64,000 nt of DNA from Heloderma charlesbogerti. Lineage: Eukaryota > Chordata > Lepidosauria > Squamata > Helodermatidae. The notes under the pieces were generated by a model that had not been told where the DNA came from, ran no database searches, and was given only the letters and a program-made list of their open reading frames with translations. Positions 1-10,334 of the stretch are shown here, piece by piece. How positions within the stretch are numbered: position 1 is the stretch's first letter; every line of letters starts with the position of its first letter. The stretch lies in the NCBI GenBank assembly GCA_026122225.1, contig JANEZZ010002064.1:806001-870000 (forward strand), in the 5' to 3' direction. A program made the position numbers and the translations under genes.

Positions 1-968
1 CAAACCGGAAGCTGGTACAAAAGCGGAATCACCTGCTCCAAGTAACCAGCTCTGGTCCACAATCTTGATGCTGCATTCTGAACCAGTTAACATTTCCAGG
101 CACCTGTCAAAGTCAGTGTCACAGCCAAGGCGACATTTGAACCTTGGACTCTGCTATCCAAGGCCAACACTCTAATCATTACATCACATTGGCATCACAG
201 TTAAGAATCTGGGCTGACCAAGAAGCTTGAATTCCTCCATATTAGGAATTCCTATCTTAATGTCCTTTAGTTGTGCTTATGCCACAAGCTGACAAGCCAA
301 CCAACAAGCAGAGTCATGAACAGTACCAGTTGGACTCTCCTGTCTCGTCCCACCACCAAAAAGAATCCTTCGAGTTAACTCAGCTGGGTGAGTGAGACAT
401 GTGCAAGAACTCTACATGGCACTTTGTTTACTAATTGCAATTAGTTTCCTATGCCTTTATTATCTCTCATCAAAGCTGGAAAAAACAATGCATGTTCTTC
501 GGTACCAATATAACTCTGAAACCAGAACCACCATTTTAGGTATCAGCCATGTACAGAGCTGAAACATTTCAAGTTCCTTGGCAACTATTTTAAAGCATCT
601 GAGTGACAGAGTTTTCTTAATGCACATTCACTCAGCATAAAATATTACAACCACTATTTTTGGTGTGGAAAACCATTATTCAGCTCTAGAATTTTTAGAG
701 TATGTGTCTTATTTTGGTTTCCTTTTGTTCCCTCCACAATGAAAACAAGAAACTATTCTCTCCACCTTTCCCACACATTGTACTGTGAGAACATTGTGGG
801 CTCTCCATTTGAGAGTTACCAACTCAGAGCAACTTATAACGTAAGATATATGGAGATTTAATTTCAGTTTTGGGGTGCATGTCTATCATTTTATCTTAAC
901 TGTTTCAACTTCAATCTACACCAGTTTTTCAATCTTTAACAACAAAGCAAGAAGAAATAAAAACTTAC
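1..968 (-). other. RAB5IF: RAB5IF intron 2 (5' part; continues beyond window)
   Basis: This is the sequence downstream (on the minus strand) of the exon 2 donor at 968-967. I looked for the next RAB5IF coding exon, which should encode further membrane segments and the conserved C-terminus, and do not see it, so the remaining exons must lie outside the window. The only interspersed repeat I recognise here is a degraded tRNA-SINE relic near 60-200. Confidence 0.6.
60..200 (-). repeat. Degraded tRNA-derived SINE (minus orientation)
   Basis: The stretch resembles the reverse complement of the tRNA-related head found in better copies at 8868-9115 and 24385-24645, including a B-box-like segment and the end block matching 'acatcacattggc'. 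It is most similar to the neighbouring copy at 1435-1605. It is too diverged for precise ends. Confidence 0.4.
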
Positions 969-1072
969 ATTGCTATGCCCACAAATCCCTTCAAGGGAAC
1001 AATGCCCCAGATCACTCCCAAAATAACAGCAATGATCTGCCGGAACCAGTAAATGACATCTAGAAATTCATC
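969..1072 (-). CDS. RAB5IF: RAB5IF coding exon 2 (partial gene)
   Basis: Read on the minus strand, this 104-bp exon follows an AG acceptor at 1074-1073 and ends at a GTAAGT donor starting at 968. It encodes 34 residues beginning DEFLDVIYWFRQ and continuing through a hydrophobic stretch, followed by two bases of a split codon. The reading frame joins exactly (phase 0) to exon 1 at 7194-7334. The sequence matches the conserved core of RAB5IF/OPTI, the small ER multipass protein of the Rab5-interacting (EMC6-like) family, which partners TMCO1 in the ER multipass translocon and was first described as a Rab5 interactor. The split codon starts AT, so it is Met or Ile rather than the Gly I recall in the human protein. 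The remaining exons lie left of the window. Confidence 0.9.
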
Positions 1073-1434
1073 CTACAAAGAAGAAACAAAAATTCATATG
1101 GACCTCATCATTCATATGCAACGTATCTGGGAGAATGCCTTATCTGATAAAAGGAAATCTAGCCTCTGAAGATACTTCAAATGGTTTGTTCAAAAGGATT
1201 ATAAAAGCATTTAAGAGGAAGGCTGTAGACATACTCAACCTAGATAACTGAGTGCGAAGCAGGGACTGAGTCACAACTACTGTAATCTGAGATGGAAATA
1301 TATTTCAAATTCTTAAGTGCCAGCCTGCACGGAGTAGAAGATGCACATTTCAATGCTTTGTGACATCCAAATGTTTTTGTTTTTTAAAACTGTATCCAGC
1401 TGCTATTTCAAGGAGCTTCATGTAGTGATTTTAG

Positions 1435-1605
1435 TTTCACAACAACCCTGTGAGATAAGATAATCTGAGCAAGAACATGACTGGCCCAAAATAAGCCACC
1501 CATTCAGCTTCATGATCAAGCAGTATTTGAGTCTTGGATTCTGCTATTCAAGTCCAACACTTCGCACTATACCGCACTGGCTTTCACAGTTAAACATCTG
1601 GGCTG
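1435..1605 (-). repeat. tRNA-derived SINE (minus orientation)
   Basis: The order is typical of the squamate tRNA-SINE read backwards: the 'aacaaccctgtgagata' block (equivalent to the CCTCACAGGGTTGTTG block of other copies), then 'actggccca', then a B-box-like segment and an end resembling 'ccgcactggct'. It lies inside RAB5IF intron 1 and is old, with many substitutions. Confidence 0.55.
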
Positions 1606-1821
1606 ATCAAGCAGCTTGATTTTTTCCTGACTGCAATTGTCCAAATAACCAGAAGTTCAGATAAAGGGTATACTATTAACACAGTATAATGTTAATATGC
1701 AGCTAGATGACTAAAAGTCTGGGGTAGATGAGATGCAGATAATAGGGGAACTGTCATGCTGCAGCATCTCCACACTTTTTAAAGTTCTTCTGTTGCATAA
1801 ATGAATGCATCATCTCCAGGC

Positions 1822-1946
1822 AACTTGTGGCCTTCTAGATGTTTTGGCCTACAACTCCCATCAGCCCTAGCCAGCACTGCCAATGGTGAGGGAGGATGGG
1901 AGCTGTAGGCCAAAAACTCTGGAGGGCCACAAGCTGCCCACTCCAG
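1822..1946. mobile_element. Short hAT-like palindromic MITE
   Basis: This is an imperfect inverted repeat. 'gccttctagatgttttggcc' on the left pairs with 'ggccaaaaactctggagggc' on the right, around a core of 'actcccatcagccctagcc'. It belongs to the roughly 130-bp family seen about twenty times in this window; copies at 16207-16335 and 44774-44941 show 8-bp target duplications. Confidence 0.7.
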
Positions 1947-1975
1947 ATCTATATGAAGTATTTCCCCCCCTCTTA

Positions 1976-2066
1976 CAGCACAATTCTATACATGCCTACT
2001 CAGAGCTAAGTCCTATTGAGTTCATTGGGACTTGCTCTCAGGTTAAGTGGGTAGAGGATTGTAGCC
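1976..2066. mobile_element. 90-bp palindromic element flanked by TTA
   Basis: The element runs from 'cagcacaattctatacatg' to 'tagaggattgtagcc', which are inverted copies of each other, around a core resembling 'gagttcattggga'. TTA occurs directly on both sides (1973-1975 and 2067-2069). It is one of the AATCCTATG-terminus families discussed in the findings. Confidence 0.7.
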
Positions 2067-2089
2067 TTAATACTTTTTCCTTTGGGCAG

Positions 2090-3070
2090 GGATGAAGCAC
2101 AGATGATATATATGTAATACCTATTTCTCCCCCACCCCCACCTTCAGTGGCCCATTAACAATTTTTTTCAGTGTTTCCCTAACAAAGACATACCACTAGG
2201 TACCCTAGCCTAATAAGCGTGACATGGGAAGAAGTATTTTTATTCCAATCCACACATATATTCATATCTGTCTTTAAAACAACAGTATACAAGACAAGCC
2301 CCTCACCCTAACACACCATTACTTACAATTATTGACAGGGAGGAGGGAGTTTCCACTTGCAATGAAAAGCTGAGGAGAAGTTGCACCTTTTACCACAAGA
2401 CAGTTAAGTTTTAAAGATAACTCTTTCAGACCCAAAACTTTTATATAGCCCATGTTAGCCAGTGCAGTTTGTTTCAAATTCTGTGGGATGGAGCAAAAGG
2501 AAAGTTCTATTCCCTTACACAGAAAGTGGTTTGACAAAGTAAGGAAATCTGAAGGATAAGGCAAAAGGAAAGTCTCAGTCTCCCCTGTACACACAATTAA
2601 AATTAAACATAAAGATACCATATTCTGATTTAGATCAAACAAACCAAATATACTTCTCAAGTAAAGCAATAACATCTGAACTGAATCACTAAGACAAACA
2701 CTGCAAATGTCAAATATTGCCAATTTTCCTGAAACTGCGGTATGCTCTTTTGTATTTTGGGCAGTACCTCCTCATACAGCCTCTACGCTTCCACTGCTTC
2801 TGCAAGCACAAGTGCAACAAGAGCTAGCAAGCACGTGCTTCCAGAACAGGACAGGTCAGTGGAGCTCTCTTCTGCTAGTTCCAGAACTGTTTCTGCTAGT
2901 TTCTTTTGCTTTGGACACTGCTAGGTTACTGCCCTTTGTTCTGTCCCAAGATGAACTTTTAAAAAGCACATCTGGCCATATAAGCTACACTGTTAGGAAG
3001 ACAAGCCAGCCGATGGCAAAGGCAACAGGAGCATCAATGGCCAAAGCTTAGCTAGGTTATTCTGTCAGGC
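2090..3070. other. RAB5IF: RAB5IF intron 1 stretch without recognisable feature
   Basis: Open frames exist here on both strands, including 134 codons on the minus strand at 2319-2723, but none resembles a known protein or has splice or promoter context. The part from about 2770 to 3040 has the look of an old dispersed repeat. I assign no function. Confidence 0.4.
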
Positions 3071-3081
3071 ATTCTGCTTTT

Positions 3082-6000
3082 GTTGTTGTTCAGTCGTGTC
3101 CGACTCTTCGTGACCCCATGGACCATAGCACACCAGGCCTTCCTGTCCTGCACTCTCTCCCGGAGTGTGCTAAGTTCATATTCATTGCATCGGTGATGCT
3201 ATCTAGCCATCTCATCCTCTGCCGTCCCCTTCTCCTTTTGCCTTCAGTCTTTCCCAGCATCGGGGTCTTTTCCAGAGAGTTTTCTCTTCACATTAGGTGG
3301 CCAAAATATTTCAGCTTCAGCTTCATTATCTGTCCTTCCAATGAGCACTCAGGGTTGATTTCCTTTAGGATGGACTGATTTGACCTCCTTGCAGTCCAGG
3401 GGACTCGTAAGAGTCTTCTCCAGCACCACAGTTCGAAAGCATCAATTCTTCGGCGCTCAGCCTTCCTTATAGTCCAGCTCTCACAGCCATACATTACTAC
3501 TGGGAAAACCATAGCTTTGAGTAGATGGACGTTTGTTGGCAAGGTGATGTCTCTGCTTCTTGCTATGCTGTCTAGGTTTGCCATAGCTTTCCTCCCAAGG
3601 AGCAAGCGTCTTTTAATTTCATGGCTACAGTCACCGTCTGTGGTGATCTTGGAGCCCAAGAAAGTAAAATCTGTCACTGCTTGCATTTCTTCCCCTTCTA
3701 TATGCCAGGAAGTGATAGGGCCAGATGACATGATCTTAGTTTTTTTAATGTTGAGTTTCAAACCAGCTTTTGCACTCTCCTCTTTCACCCTCAACAAGAG
3801 GCTCTTTAGATCCTCTTCGCTTTCTGCCATTAGGGTGGTATCGTCTGCATATCGGAGGTTGTTGATAATTCTCCCAGCAATCTTAATTCCGATCTCTGAT
3901 TCATCCAACCCGGCATTTCTCATGATGTACTCTGCATATAAGTTAAATAAGCAAGGTGACAATATGCAGCCTTGTCGTACTCCTTTCCCAATTTTGAACC
4001 AATCGGTTGTTCCATGTCTGGTTCTTACTGTTGCTTCTTGACCCTCGTACAGGTTTCTCAGGAGACAGGTAAGGTGGTCTGGTACTCCCATCTCTTTCAG
4101 AATTTGCCACAGTTTGTTGTGATCCACACAATCAAAGGCTTTAGCGTAGTCAATGAAGCAGAAATAGACGTTTTTCTGGAATTCTCTTGCTTTCTCCATG
4201 ATGCAGCGAATGTTGGCGATTTGATCTCAAGTTCCTCTGCCTCTTCGAAACCCAGCTTGTACTTCCGGCACTTCTCAGTTCACATGCTGCTGAAGCCTAG
4301 CTTGTAGGATTTTGAGCATCACCTTGCTGGCATGTGAAATGAGTGCAATTGTGCGGTAGTTTGAACACTCTTTGGCGTTGCCCTTCTTTGGAATTGGAAT
4401 GTAAACTGACCTTTTCCAGTCTTGCGGCCATTGTTGAGTGTTCCAAATTTGTTGGCATATTGAATGCAGCACTTTAACAGCATCATCTTTTAGGATTTTA
4501 AATAGCTCAGCTGGAAGATTGTCATCTCTGCTAGCTTTGTTGTTAAGAATGCTTCCCTAAAGCCCACTTGACTTCACTCTCAAGGATGTCCGCCTCAAAT
4601 TCAGTGACCGCACTATCATGGCTAGCAGGGACATTCAGATCTTTCCTGTATAGTTCTTCTGTGTATTCTTGCCACCTCTTCTTAATCTCATCTGCTTCTG
4701 TTAGGTCCCTGCCTTCTTTGTCCTTTATCATGCCCATCTTTGCACAAAACATTCCCTTGAGATCTCCGATTTTCTTGAAGAGATCTCTAGTCTTTCCCAT
4801 TCTGTTGTTTTCCTCGATTTCTTTGCATTGTTCATTTCAGAAGGCCTTCTTGTCTCTCCTGGCTATTCTCTGGAACTCTGCATTCAGTTGGGTATATCTT
4901 CCCCTTTCTCCCTTGCTTTTCGCTTCCCTTTTTCCTCAGGTACTTGTAAAGCCTCATCAGACAGCCACTTGGCTTTCTTGCATTTCTTTTTCTTTGGGAT
5001 GGATTGAGTTGCTGCCTCCTGAACAATGTTACGGACCTCCGTCCATAGTTCCTCAGGCACTCTGTCTGTCAGGTCTAATCCCTGAAATCTATTCCTCACC
5101 TCCACTGTATATTCATAAGGGATATGATTTAGGTCATACCTGAATGGTTTAGTGGTTTTCCCTACGTTCTTCAATTTAAGCTGAAATTTTGCAAGAAACA
5201 GCTCATGATCTGAGCCACAGTCAGCTCCAGGTCTTGTTTTTACTGACTGTATAGAGCTTCTCCATCTTTGGCTGCAAAGGACATAATCAATCTGATTTCA
5301 ATATTGACCATCTGGTGATGTCCATGTGTACAGTCGTCTCTTGTGCTGTTGGAAAAGAGTGTTTGCTAAGATCAGCGTGTTCTCTTGGCAAAACTCTATT
5401 AGCTTTTGTCCTGCTTCATTTTGTACACCAAGGCCATGCCTGCCTGTTATCCCAGTGATTTCTTGACTTCCTACTTTAGCATTCCAATCCCCTGTGATGA
5501 AGAGGACATCTTTTTTTGGTGTTAGTTCTAGAAGGTGTTGTAGGTCTTCATAGAACCGATCAACCTCAGCTTCTTTGGCATCAGTGGTTGGGGCATAGAC
5601 TTGAATTACTGTGATGTTGAATGGTTTGCCTTGGATTCGTACTGAGATCATCCTATCATTTTTAAGATTGTACCCCAGTACTGCTTTTCCCTCCCTTTTG
5701 CTGACTATGAGTGCTACTCCATTTCTTCTAAGGGATTCTTGCCCACAATAGTAGATATGATGGTCACCTGAATTAAATTCGCCCATGCCTGTCCATTTTA
5801 GTTCGCTGATTCCCAAGATGTCGATGTTCAATCTTGCCATCTCATGTTTGACCACCTCCAGCTTACCTTGATTCATTGATTTGACATTCCAGGTTCCTAA
5901 ACAATATTGTTCTTTACAGCATCGGATTTTCTTTTCACCACCAGACACATCCACAGCTGAGTGTCCTTTCGGCTTTGGCCCAGCCACTTCACTCTTTCTG

Positions 6001-6289
6001 GCGCTACTTGGAAATACCCTCTGCTCTTCCCCAGTAGTATATTGGACACCTTCCGACCTGAGGGGCTCATCTTCCGGCGTCATCTCTTTTAGCCTTGTGA
6101 TACATTCCATGGGGTTTTCTTGGCAAGAATACTGGAGTGGCTTGCCATTTCCTTCTCCAGTGGACCACATTTTGTCAGAACTCTCTGCCATGACCTGTCC
6201 ATCTTGGGTGGCCCTGCACGGCATAGCTTATGGCTTCACTGAGTTACGCAAGCCCCTTCGCCACAACAAGGCAGTGATCCATGAAGGGG
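3082..6289 (-). mobile_element. Full-length BovB (RTE-clade) LINE, coding frame broken
   Basis: This 3.2-kb non-LTR retrotransposon lies in RAB5IF intron 1 in the same orientation as the gene. An 11-bp target duplication, ATTCTGCTTTT, flanks it at 3071-3081 and 6290-6300 without mismatch. The 5' part (6224-5298) encodes an APE-type endonuclease, with the block LGTWNVKSMNQGKL, the SELKWTG segment and the GDWNAKVGS motif. The 3' part (4199-3288) encodes reverse transcriptase with FIDYAKAFDCVDH, GVRQGCILSP and the catalytic RYADD box. The middle (about 5300-4200) is split by frameshifts and stops, for example around 5174, 4800, 4540 and 4275, so it is not intact. The 3' end has the TTGTTGTT-type (AAC)n tail. 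The family is common in squamates and ruminants. Confidence 0.95.
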
Positions 6290-6922
6290 ATTCTGCTTTT
6301 AGCAGGGGGGAAATTGTATGTTCTAATCTGCACATTTATCACCACTGGTGTGATTCGCTATAGTATGTCAACACCTTTCTGGTGCAGCCCAACCATATTT
6401 TTGTTTATTTGAAAGAAAGTCCCACTGTGTACACTGGATCTCACTCCCAAGTATTCTATTAATTTGTCAAAACTTACTGACCACAGAGTAGTTTGCCTGA
6501 GCTCTCCCAACGAAGCCCCAACGGAGCCAGGATTGAGATCTAACCTTACTGGTTCCATAGCCAACAATGATCAACAGTGGAATCCTACACTAGAGCAAGA
6601 GGCCACCTGATGCTAGGACTGTATTCTCTGAGAGTACATCCCTCCAGCTACTTGGGAAAGCTACCCAATTTGACTTCTATGGAGTTTTTAAAGACCCACC
6701 ATACCGTCTAAAATTATCTCCAATGCTGTTTTTCACCTATCAAGGAACCTGCGTTTTCTAAGGTTGGAGAGTGGTCTAGATAACAGCTGGATTATACATT
6801 TTCCAAAACCAACCACTGCTTGTTCCCTCACCGCAGCAGCCTCAGGGACAGTCTCAGGTGCAGCCAGAAACCATCAAAGCACCTTCAAGAGCCCGATTTG
6901 CATGTTTGCTTTGTCTGCCATC

Positions 6923-7035
6923 TAGGCCAGCCTTCCCCAACCTGACACCCTCCAGATGTGTTGGACTACAACTCCCACAATCCCACAGATGGGTAGGGGG
7001 TTGTGGGAGTTGTAGTCCAACCCATCTGGAGGACG
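6923..7035. mobile_element. Short hAT-like palindromic MITE
   Basis: The left arm 'cagccttccccaacctgaca' is followed by 'ccctccagatgtgttggac', and the right arm mirrors it with 'ggagttgtagtccaaccc'. It sits directly beside the CpG island of the RAB5IF promoter, about 150 bp downstream of the exon 1 donor. Confidence 0.75.
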
Positions 7036-7039
7036 GGCG

Positions 7040-7640
7040 TAAGCCCCCAGGTGGGCTTTGGCACCCCTCTACCCTAGCGGCTCTTTCGCTCGGTCCTCCC
7101 TCCCCGGCGCTCTGGCCAAGCCAGCCCGTAGCCTGACAGCACAGGGCCGAGCCACCCCGCGCCCAGAGAAGCGCGCCCCGGCCTAGGCCTCACCTTGTCC
7201 TCCCAGGCGGAGTCGCCCCGCAACGCTTTGCTCCAGAGCGAGCCCCGCAACGCTCCGCCCCCGCCGTTGGCCACCAGGTGCTGCTGCGAGTGCGGGTGCG
7301 ACGTCGGCTCCTCCTTCCGCCGGCCGCCGCTCATCGTCCCCCCAACCAGGCCCCGAGCTCAGCGCGCCCCGCGGTCGCGGCCGGGAAGACACCCGCGCGC
7401 CCACGTGAGCGCCGGCCCCGCGGCCCGACCAATGGCATCGCCCCCCAGCCGCGCGGCTCTCGGCACGTGACCAGAGTGCACTACGGGAAGAGACGAGGGC
7501 CGCGCCGAAGCGGCGTTGCTCTTCTCGGCTCCGCAGCGCGGACTGGCGGCGGGGAAAGCGCCAGGCAGCCGCTAGTGGCGATGCGCGGGGGGCGCTGGGT
7601 GCTCGCTGGGGGTCAACAGCGCCCCGCACCCCAAAGCACA
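7040..7640 (-). promoter_or_regulatory. RAB5IF: RAB5IF CpG-island promoter
   Basis: The region is strongly G+C rich with dense CpG and surrounds the first coding exon. Upstream of the ATG (higher coordinates) are a CCAAT element near 7429, two CACGTG E-boxes (near 7401 and 7465, the latter followed by AC) and several GC-rich Sp1-like tracts; there is no TATA box. This fits a TATA-less housekeeping promoter. The transcription start cannot be fixed from sequence alone; somewhere around 7400-7500 is plausible. Open frames on both strands across the island are a by-product of high G+C. Confidence 0.7.
7194..7334 (-). CDS. RAB5IF: RAB5IF coding exon 1 (start codon exon)
   Basis: On the minus strand an ATG at 7334-7332 with A at -3 opens 47 codons that begin MSGGRRKEEP and end SAWEDK, exactly at a GTGAGG donor (7193). 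Both the N-terminal block and the WEDK end are hallmarks of RAB5IF/OPTI, and the frame joins exon 2 at 1072 in phase 0. The protein is an ER membrane partner of TMCO1; this exon encodes the cytosolic N-terminal tail. The middle of the tail carries a His/Gln-containing segment and a run of four Gly, which makes it longer than the human tail as I remember it. The gene is transcribed away from MYL9. Confidence 0.93.
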
Positions 7641-7821
7641 ACAGCGGAGCGAGGCCTGCCTGAATTTCAAGGATAAAGGGGAAACCTCAAAACCAGAGAC
7701 CCGTTTAGTCTGCGCAGCCCCATCCTAACCGACGTTACTCCCCACGTATCACCCCAGCACTTTCCAGAGGGGGAGCCATGTTGCTTTCTGGGCCCCCAAA
7801 TAATGGAGAGGTTTGTGATTC

Positions 7822-8316
7822 CTTAAAGCGGGTGGGCAACTTGTGGTGCTGGAGAAGGCTCTTACGAGTCCCCTGGACTGCAAGGAGGTCAGATCAGTCC
7901 ATCCTAAAGGAAATCAACCCTGAGAGCTCATTGGAAGGACAGATACTGAAGCTGAAGCTGAACTATTCTGGCCACCTAATGCGAAGAGAAAACTCTCTGG
8001 AAAAGACCCTGATGCTGGGAAAGATTGAAGGCAAAAGGAGAAGGGGACGGCAGAGGATGAGATGGCTAGATAGCATCACCGATGCAATGAATATGGACTT
8101 GAGCACGCTCCGGGAGAGAGCGCAGGACAGGGGGGCCTGGCGTGCTGTGGTCCATGGGGTCACGGACACGACCGAACAACAACAACTTGTGGCCCTCCAG
8201 ATGTTTTCGCCTACAGCTCTCATCAGCCCTAGCCAGCATAGCCGGCGGTGGGGGGTCATGGGAGCTGTAGGCCAAAGCATCTGGAGGACCGAAGTTGCCC
8301 ACTCCTGCCTTAAAGA
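7822..8316. mobile_element. hAT-like MITE split by a BovB insertion
   Basis: The left remnant ('gcgggtgggcaacttgtgg') and the right remnant ('aacttgtggccctccagatg' through 'ggaccgaagttgcccactcc') are the two ends of one short palindromic element. They are separated by the BovB fragment at 7847-8183, and the repeated 'aacttgtgg' marks the insertion duplication. Confidence 0.75.
7847..8183 (+). mobile_element. BovB LINE, 5'-truncated 3' fragment
   Basis: The fragment encodes the C-terminal tail of the BovB ORF (RRLLRVPWTARRSDQSI, then ILKLKLNYSGHLMRREN) and ends in the AAC-rich tail 'gaacaacaac'. The 9-bp duplication AACTTGTGG flanks it at 7838-7846 and 8184-8192. It lies about 500 bp upstream of the RAB5IF start codon. 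Confidence 0.9.
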
Positions 8317-8504
8317 TTAACACATTTAAGGCACAAACCTCTGCACGTTCAGACAAAAACAAGTCCTACAACTCCACTCCGAGGTCATTGTTGTGACGTC
8401 TTAGGATGTATGTTCACCACTCCGAGGTCTTTGGCTGTGGAGCAGTATAGTAATACGGTAAATAAATAAAATACTACAGCTCCCAGCATCCCTTATTCCT
8501 GCAT

Positions 8505-8575
8505 TGAAGTGGACACGAAGGCTTATGCCAGAATGAATTGGTTAGTCTTTTAGGTGCCTCCAGGCTCTTTGTTGT
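8505..8575 (+). repeat. Dispersed repeat 3' end (TTAGTCTTTTAGGTGCC family)
   Basis: It contains 'gcttatgccagaatgaattggttagtcttttaggtgcc', shared with copies near 9945, 21065, 49310 and 63475. Only the 3' part is present, without the CTGATGA core. Confidence 0.6.
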
Positions 8576-8867
8576 TTTCAGCATAGGACTATAATCTTCT
8601 AAGGATGTTTACAAGAGGAGCCTGCAACAAAACATTGCAGTATGAAGTGCTCTTGTTCAGAGTCTGGACTGACAGCCAGCCTAGCATGGCTGTTCAGGGA
8701 TACTCCACTCCACCCACCTTTTCCTTTCTCCCCTCTCAACAGTCACTCAGCATTCCATGACCACAGATCACGCTTTGACCCCATTGTCCTGTTTTATGGG
8801 CCCTTCCTTCACCCTTTAATATTTTGCTATTTTTTTGTTCTTAACCAACCCTTGCGGTTCCTTCCAG

Positions 8868-9115
8868 CCTGCGTGGCGTAGTGGCGAGAGTGTTGGACTG
8901 GGAGCCCAGAGATCTGGGTTCTAGTCCCCACTCAGCCATGGAAACTCACTGGGTGACTTTGGGCCAGTCACAGACTCTCAGCCCAACCTACCTCACAGGG
9001 TTGTTGTTGTGAGGATAAAAGGGAGAGGAGGAGGATCATGTAAGCCGCCTTGGGTTCCTTGCAAGAGGAAAAAAGGCGGGATATAAATGCAAATGCAATG
9101 CAATGCAATGCCTGC
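8868..9115 (+). repeat. tRNA-derived SINE, nearly complete
   Basis: It starts with a tRNA-like head, 'gcgtggcgtagtggcgagag' (A-box region), and carries the B-box-like segment 'gggttctagtcc'. The conserved body follows, with 'ctcactgggtgactttgggc', 'cctacctcacagggttgttg' and 'aagccgccttgggttccttg', and it ends in a short (TGCAA)n tail. The 3' half resembles CR1/L2-type LINE ends. It is the clearest plus-strand copy in the window. Confidence 0.85.
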
Positions 9116-10187
9116 TGATACTTCCCTCTTATGTGTGGATGGTGCTATATTGACCACCTAAGGATGCACACTTGAACAAATTTGTTATTCATATATAGGA
9201 TTTATTATTCCCGTTATTAGTTTGTATTAGAGATATATACTCCACTCTGTAAAAATTTTCGCAGGGCAGCTTACACAATATAATACAAATAATAATGATA
9301 TCAAAGTAAAAAACAATTTAAAAACAATTTAAAACAGCAGCAGCAATACAGGAACAAAATCCAGCTTCAGGGATAAAACAATTCAGCTCTACACACTCAT
9401 GGCATCATGGACAATGGACATCTGCATAGTGACATAGTAGAAAGTGTACCGCAGGAGAGGCTGTCTCATTGTGAATAATGTATAGGACCTGGGAAACTCT
9501 GGGTTCTAATCCAGCCATGAACTGCCAGGGCAGTCGGAATCTCAGCCACTTTCAGTTCTGTGTTTGTAAAATGGTGATCCTCCTCTGAATCTAGCCCCTC
9601 CTCAAATGAGCTCAGGGCAGTATTCAAACACCACAACAAGCCTGCAAGACAGGGTAGGTTAAACAACAAAAAAAGGGGGGGGGGTCAGCGGGTGTGGAAA
9701 CTTGGCCTTGAATAAGGCCACATTGTGACTTCCACAACAGAGCAAAGCTTTGGATCTGGGGTTTACTACATTTTAGCCCAACACACCACACTGGACCTAT
9801 GCTCACCTGCTAAACAGATGGTTAGTACTGGGCTGGAGCAGCAAGGGGAGGGGTGGGGGGAGGGAAAGATGGTACAGTAAATTAGAAGTTGGGCCCATGT
9901 TTGAAAAGTTTGAGAAATACTACCATAATGGTATTCACTAAAGCTTACACCAGAATAAATTGGTTATTTTTTAAAGTGACACTTTGTTGTTTTTGCTTTA
10001 ACAGAGCAATCATTGGCATGTCTACTTAGAAGTAAGTGCTACTGAGTTCAGTGGGGCTTACTCTGCAATCCTATGTATGCTTACCTGAGAGTAATCCCAC
10101 TGTGTTCAATAGGGCTTACTCCCAGGAAATTACAAATAAGACTGCAGCCTTAAGTATTTCTGTACTGCCCTTCAGTTCAGTGGAAGG
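9116..10187. other. Intergenic stretch, mostly unrecognised
   Basis: It holds an A-rich stretch at 9270-9370 that resembles an old LINE 3' end, a G run at 9671-9683, a short copy of the GGTGCC-type dispersed repeat near 9945-9995, and AATCCTATG-type palindromic repeat sequence around 10033-10155. No coding signal is seen. Confidence 0.4.
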
Positions 10188-10330
10188 GACTGTAGCTCAG
10201 TGGTAGAGCACATGCTTTGTAAGCAGAAAGTCCTTGGTTCAAGCCTTGGAGAACCGCTGCCAGTCAGCGTCAACAATACTGGGCTAGATGGACCAAGGAT
10301 CAGTATAAGGCAGCTTTCTATGTTCCTATA
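10188..10330 (+). repeat. tRNA-derived SINE, second family
   Basis: The head 'gggactgtagctcagtggta' and the segment 'gagcacatgctttgtaagca' look like a tRNA A-box and anticodon region, followed by a B-box-like 'ggttcaagcc'. The body continues with 'gctgccagtcagcgtcaaca' and ends 'ataaggcagctttctatgttcc'. Another copy lies at 60125-60312. This is a SINE, not a functional tRNA gene. Confidence 0.8.
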
Positions 10331-10334
10331 ATCC

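Noticed and set aside
2319..2723. 134-codon minus-strand frame
   Set aside because: Lies inside RAB5IF intron 1, has no similarity I recognise and no exon signals.
7278..7676. Open frames on both strands over the RAB5IF CpG island
   Set aside because: Arg/Pro/Ala-rich translations of CpG-rich DNA; only the minus-strand frame that matches RAB5IF exon 1 is supported.
10188..10270. Functional tRNA gene
   Set aside because: A/B-box-like sequences are present, but the conserved SINE body follows and the same unit recurs at 60125; no clean cloverleaf was evident.
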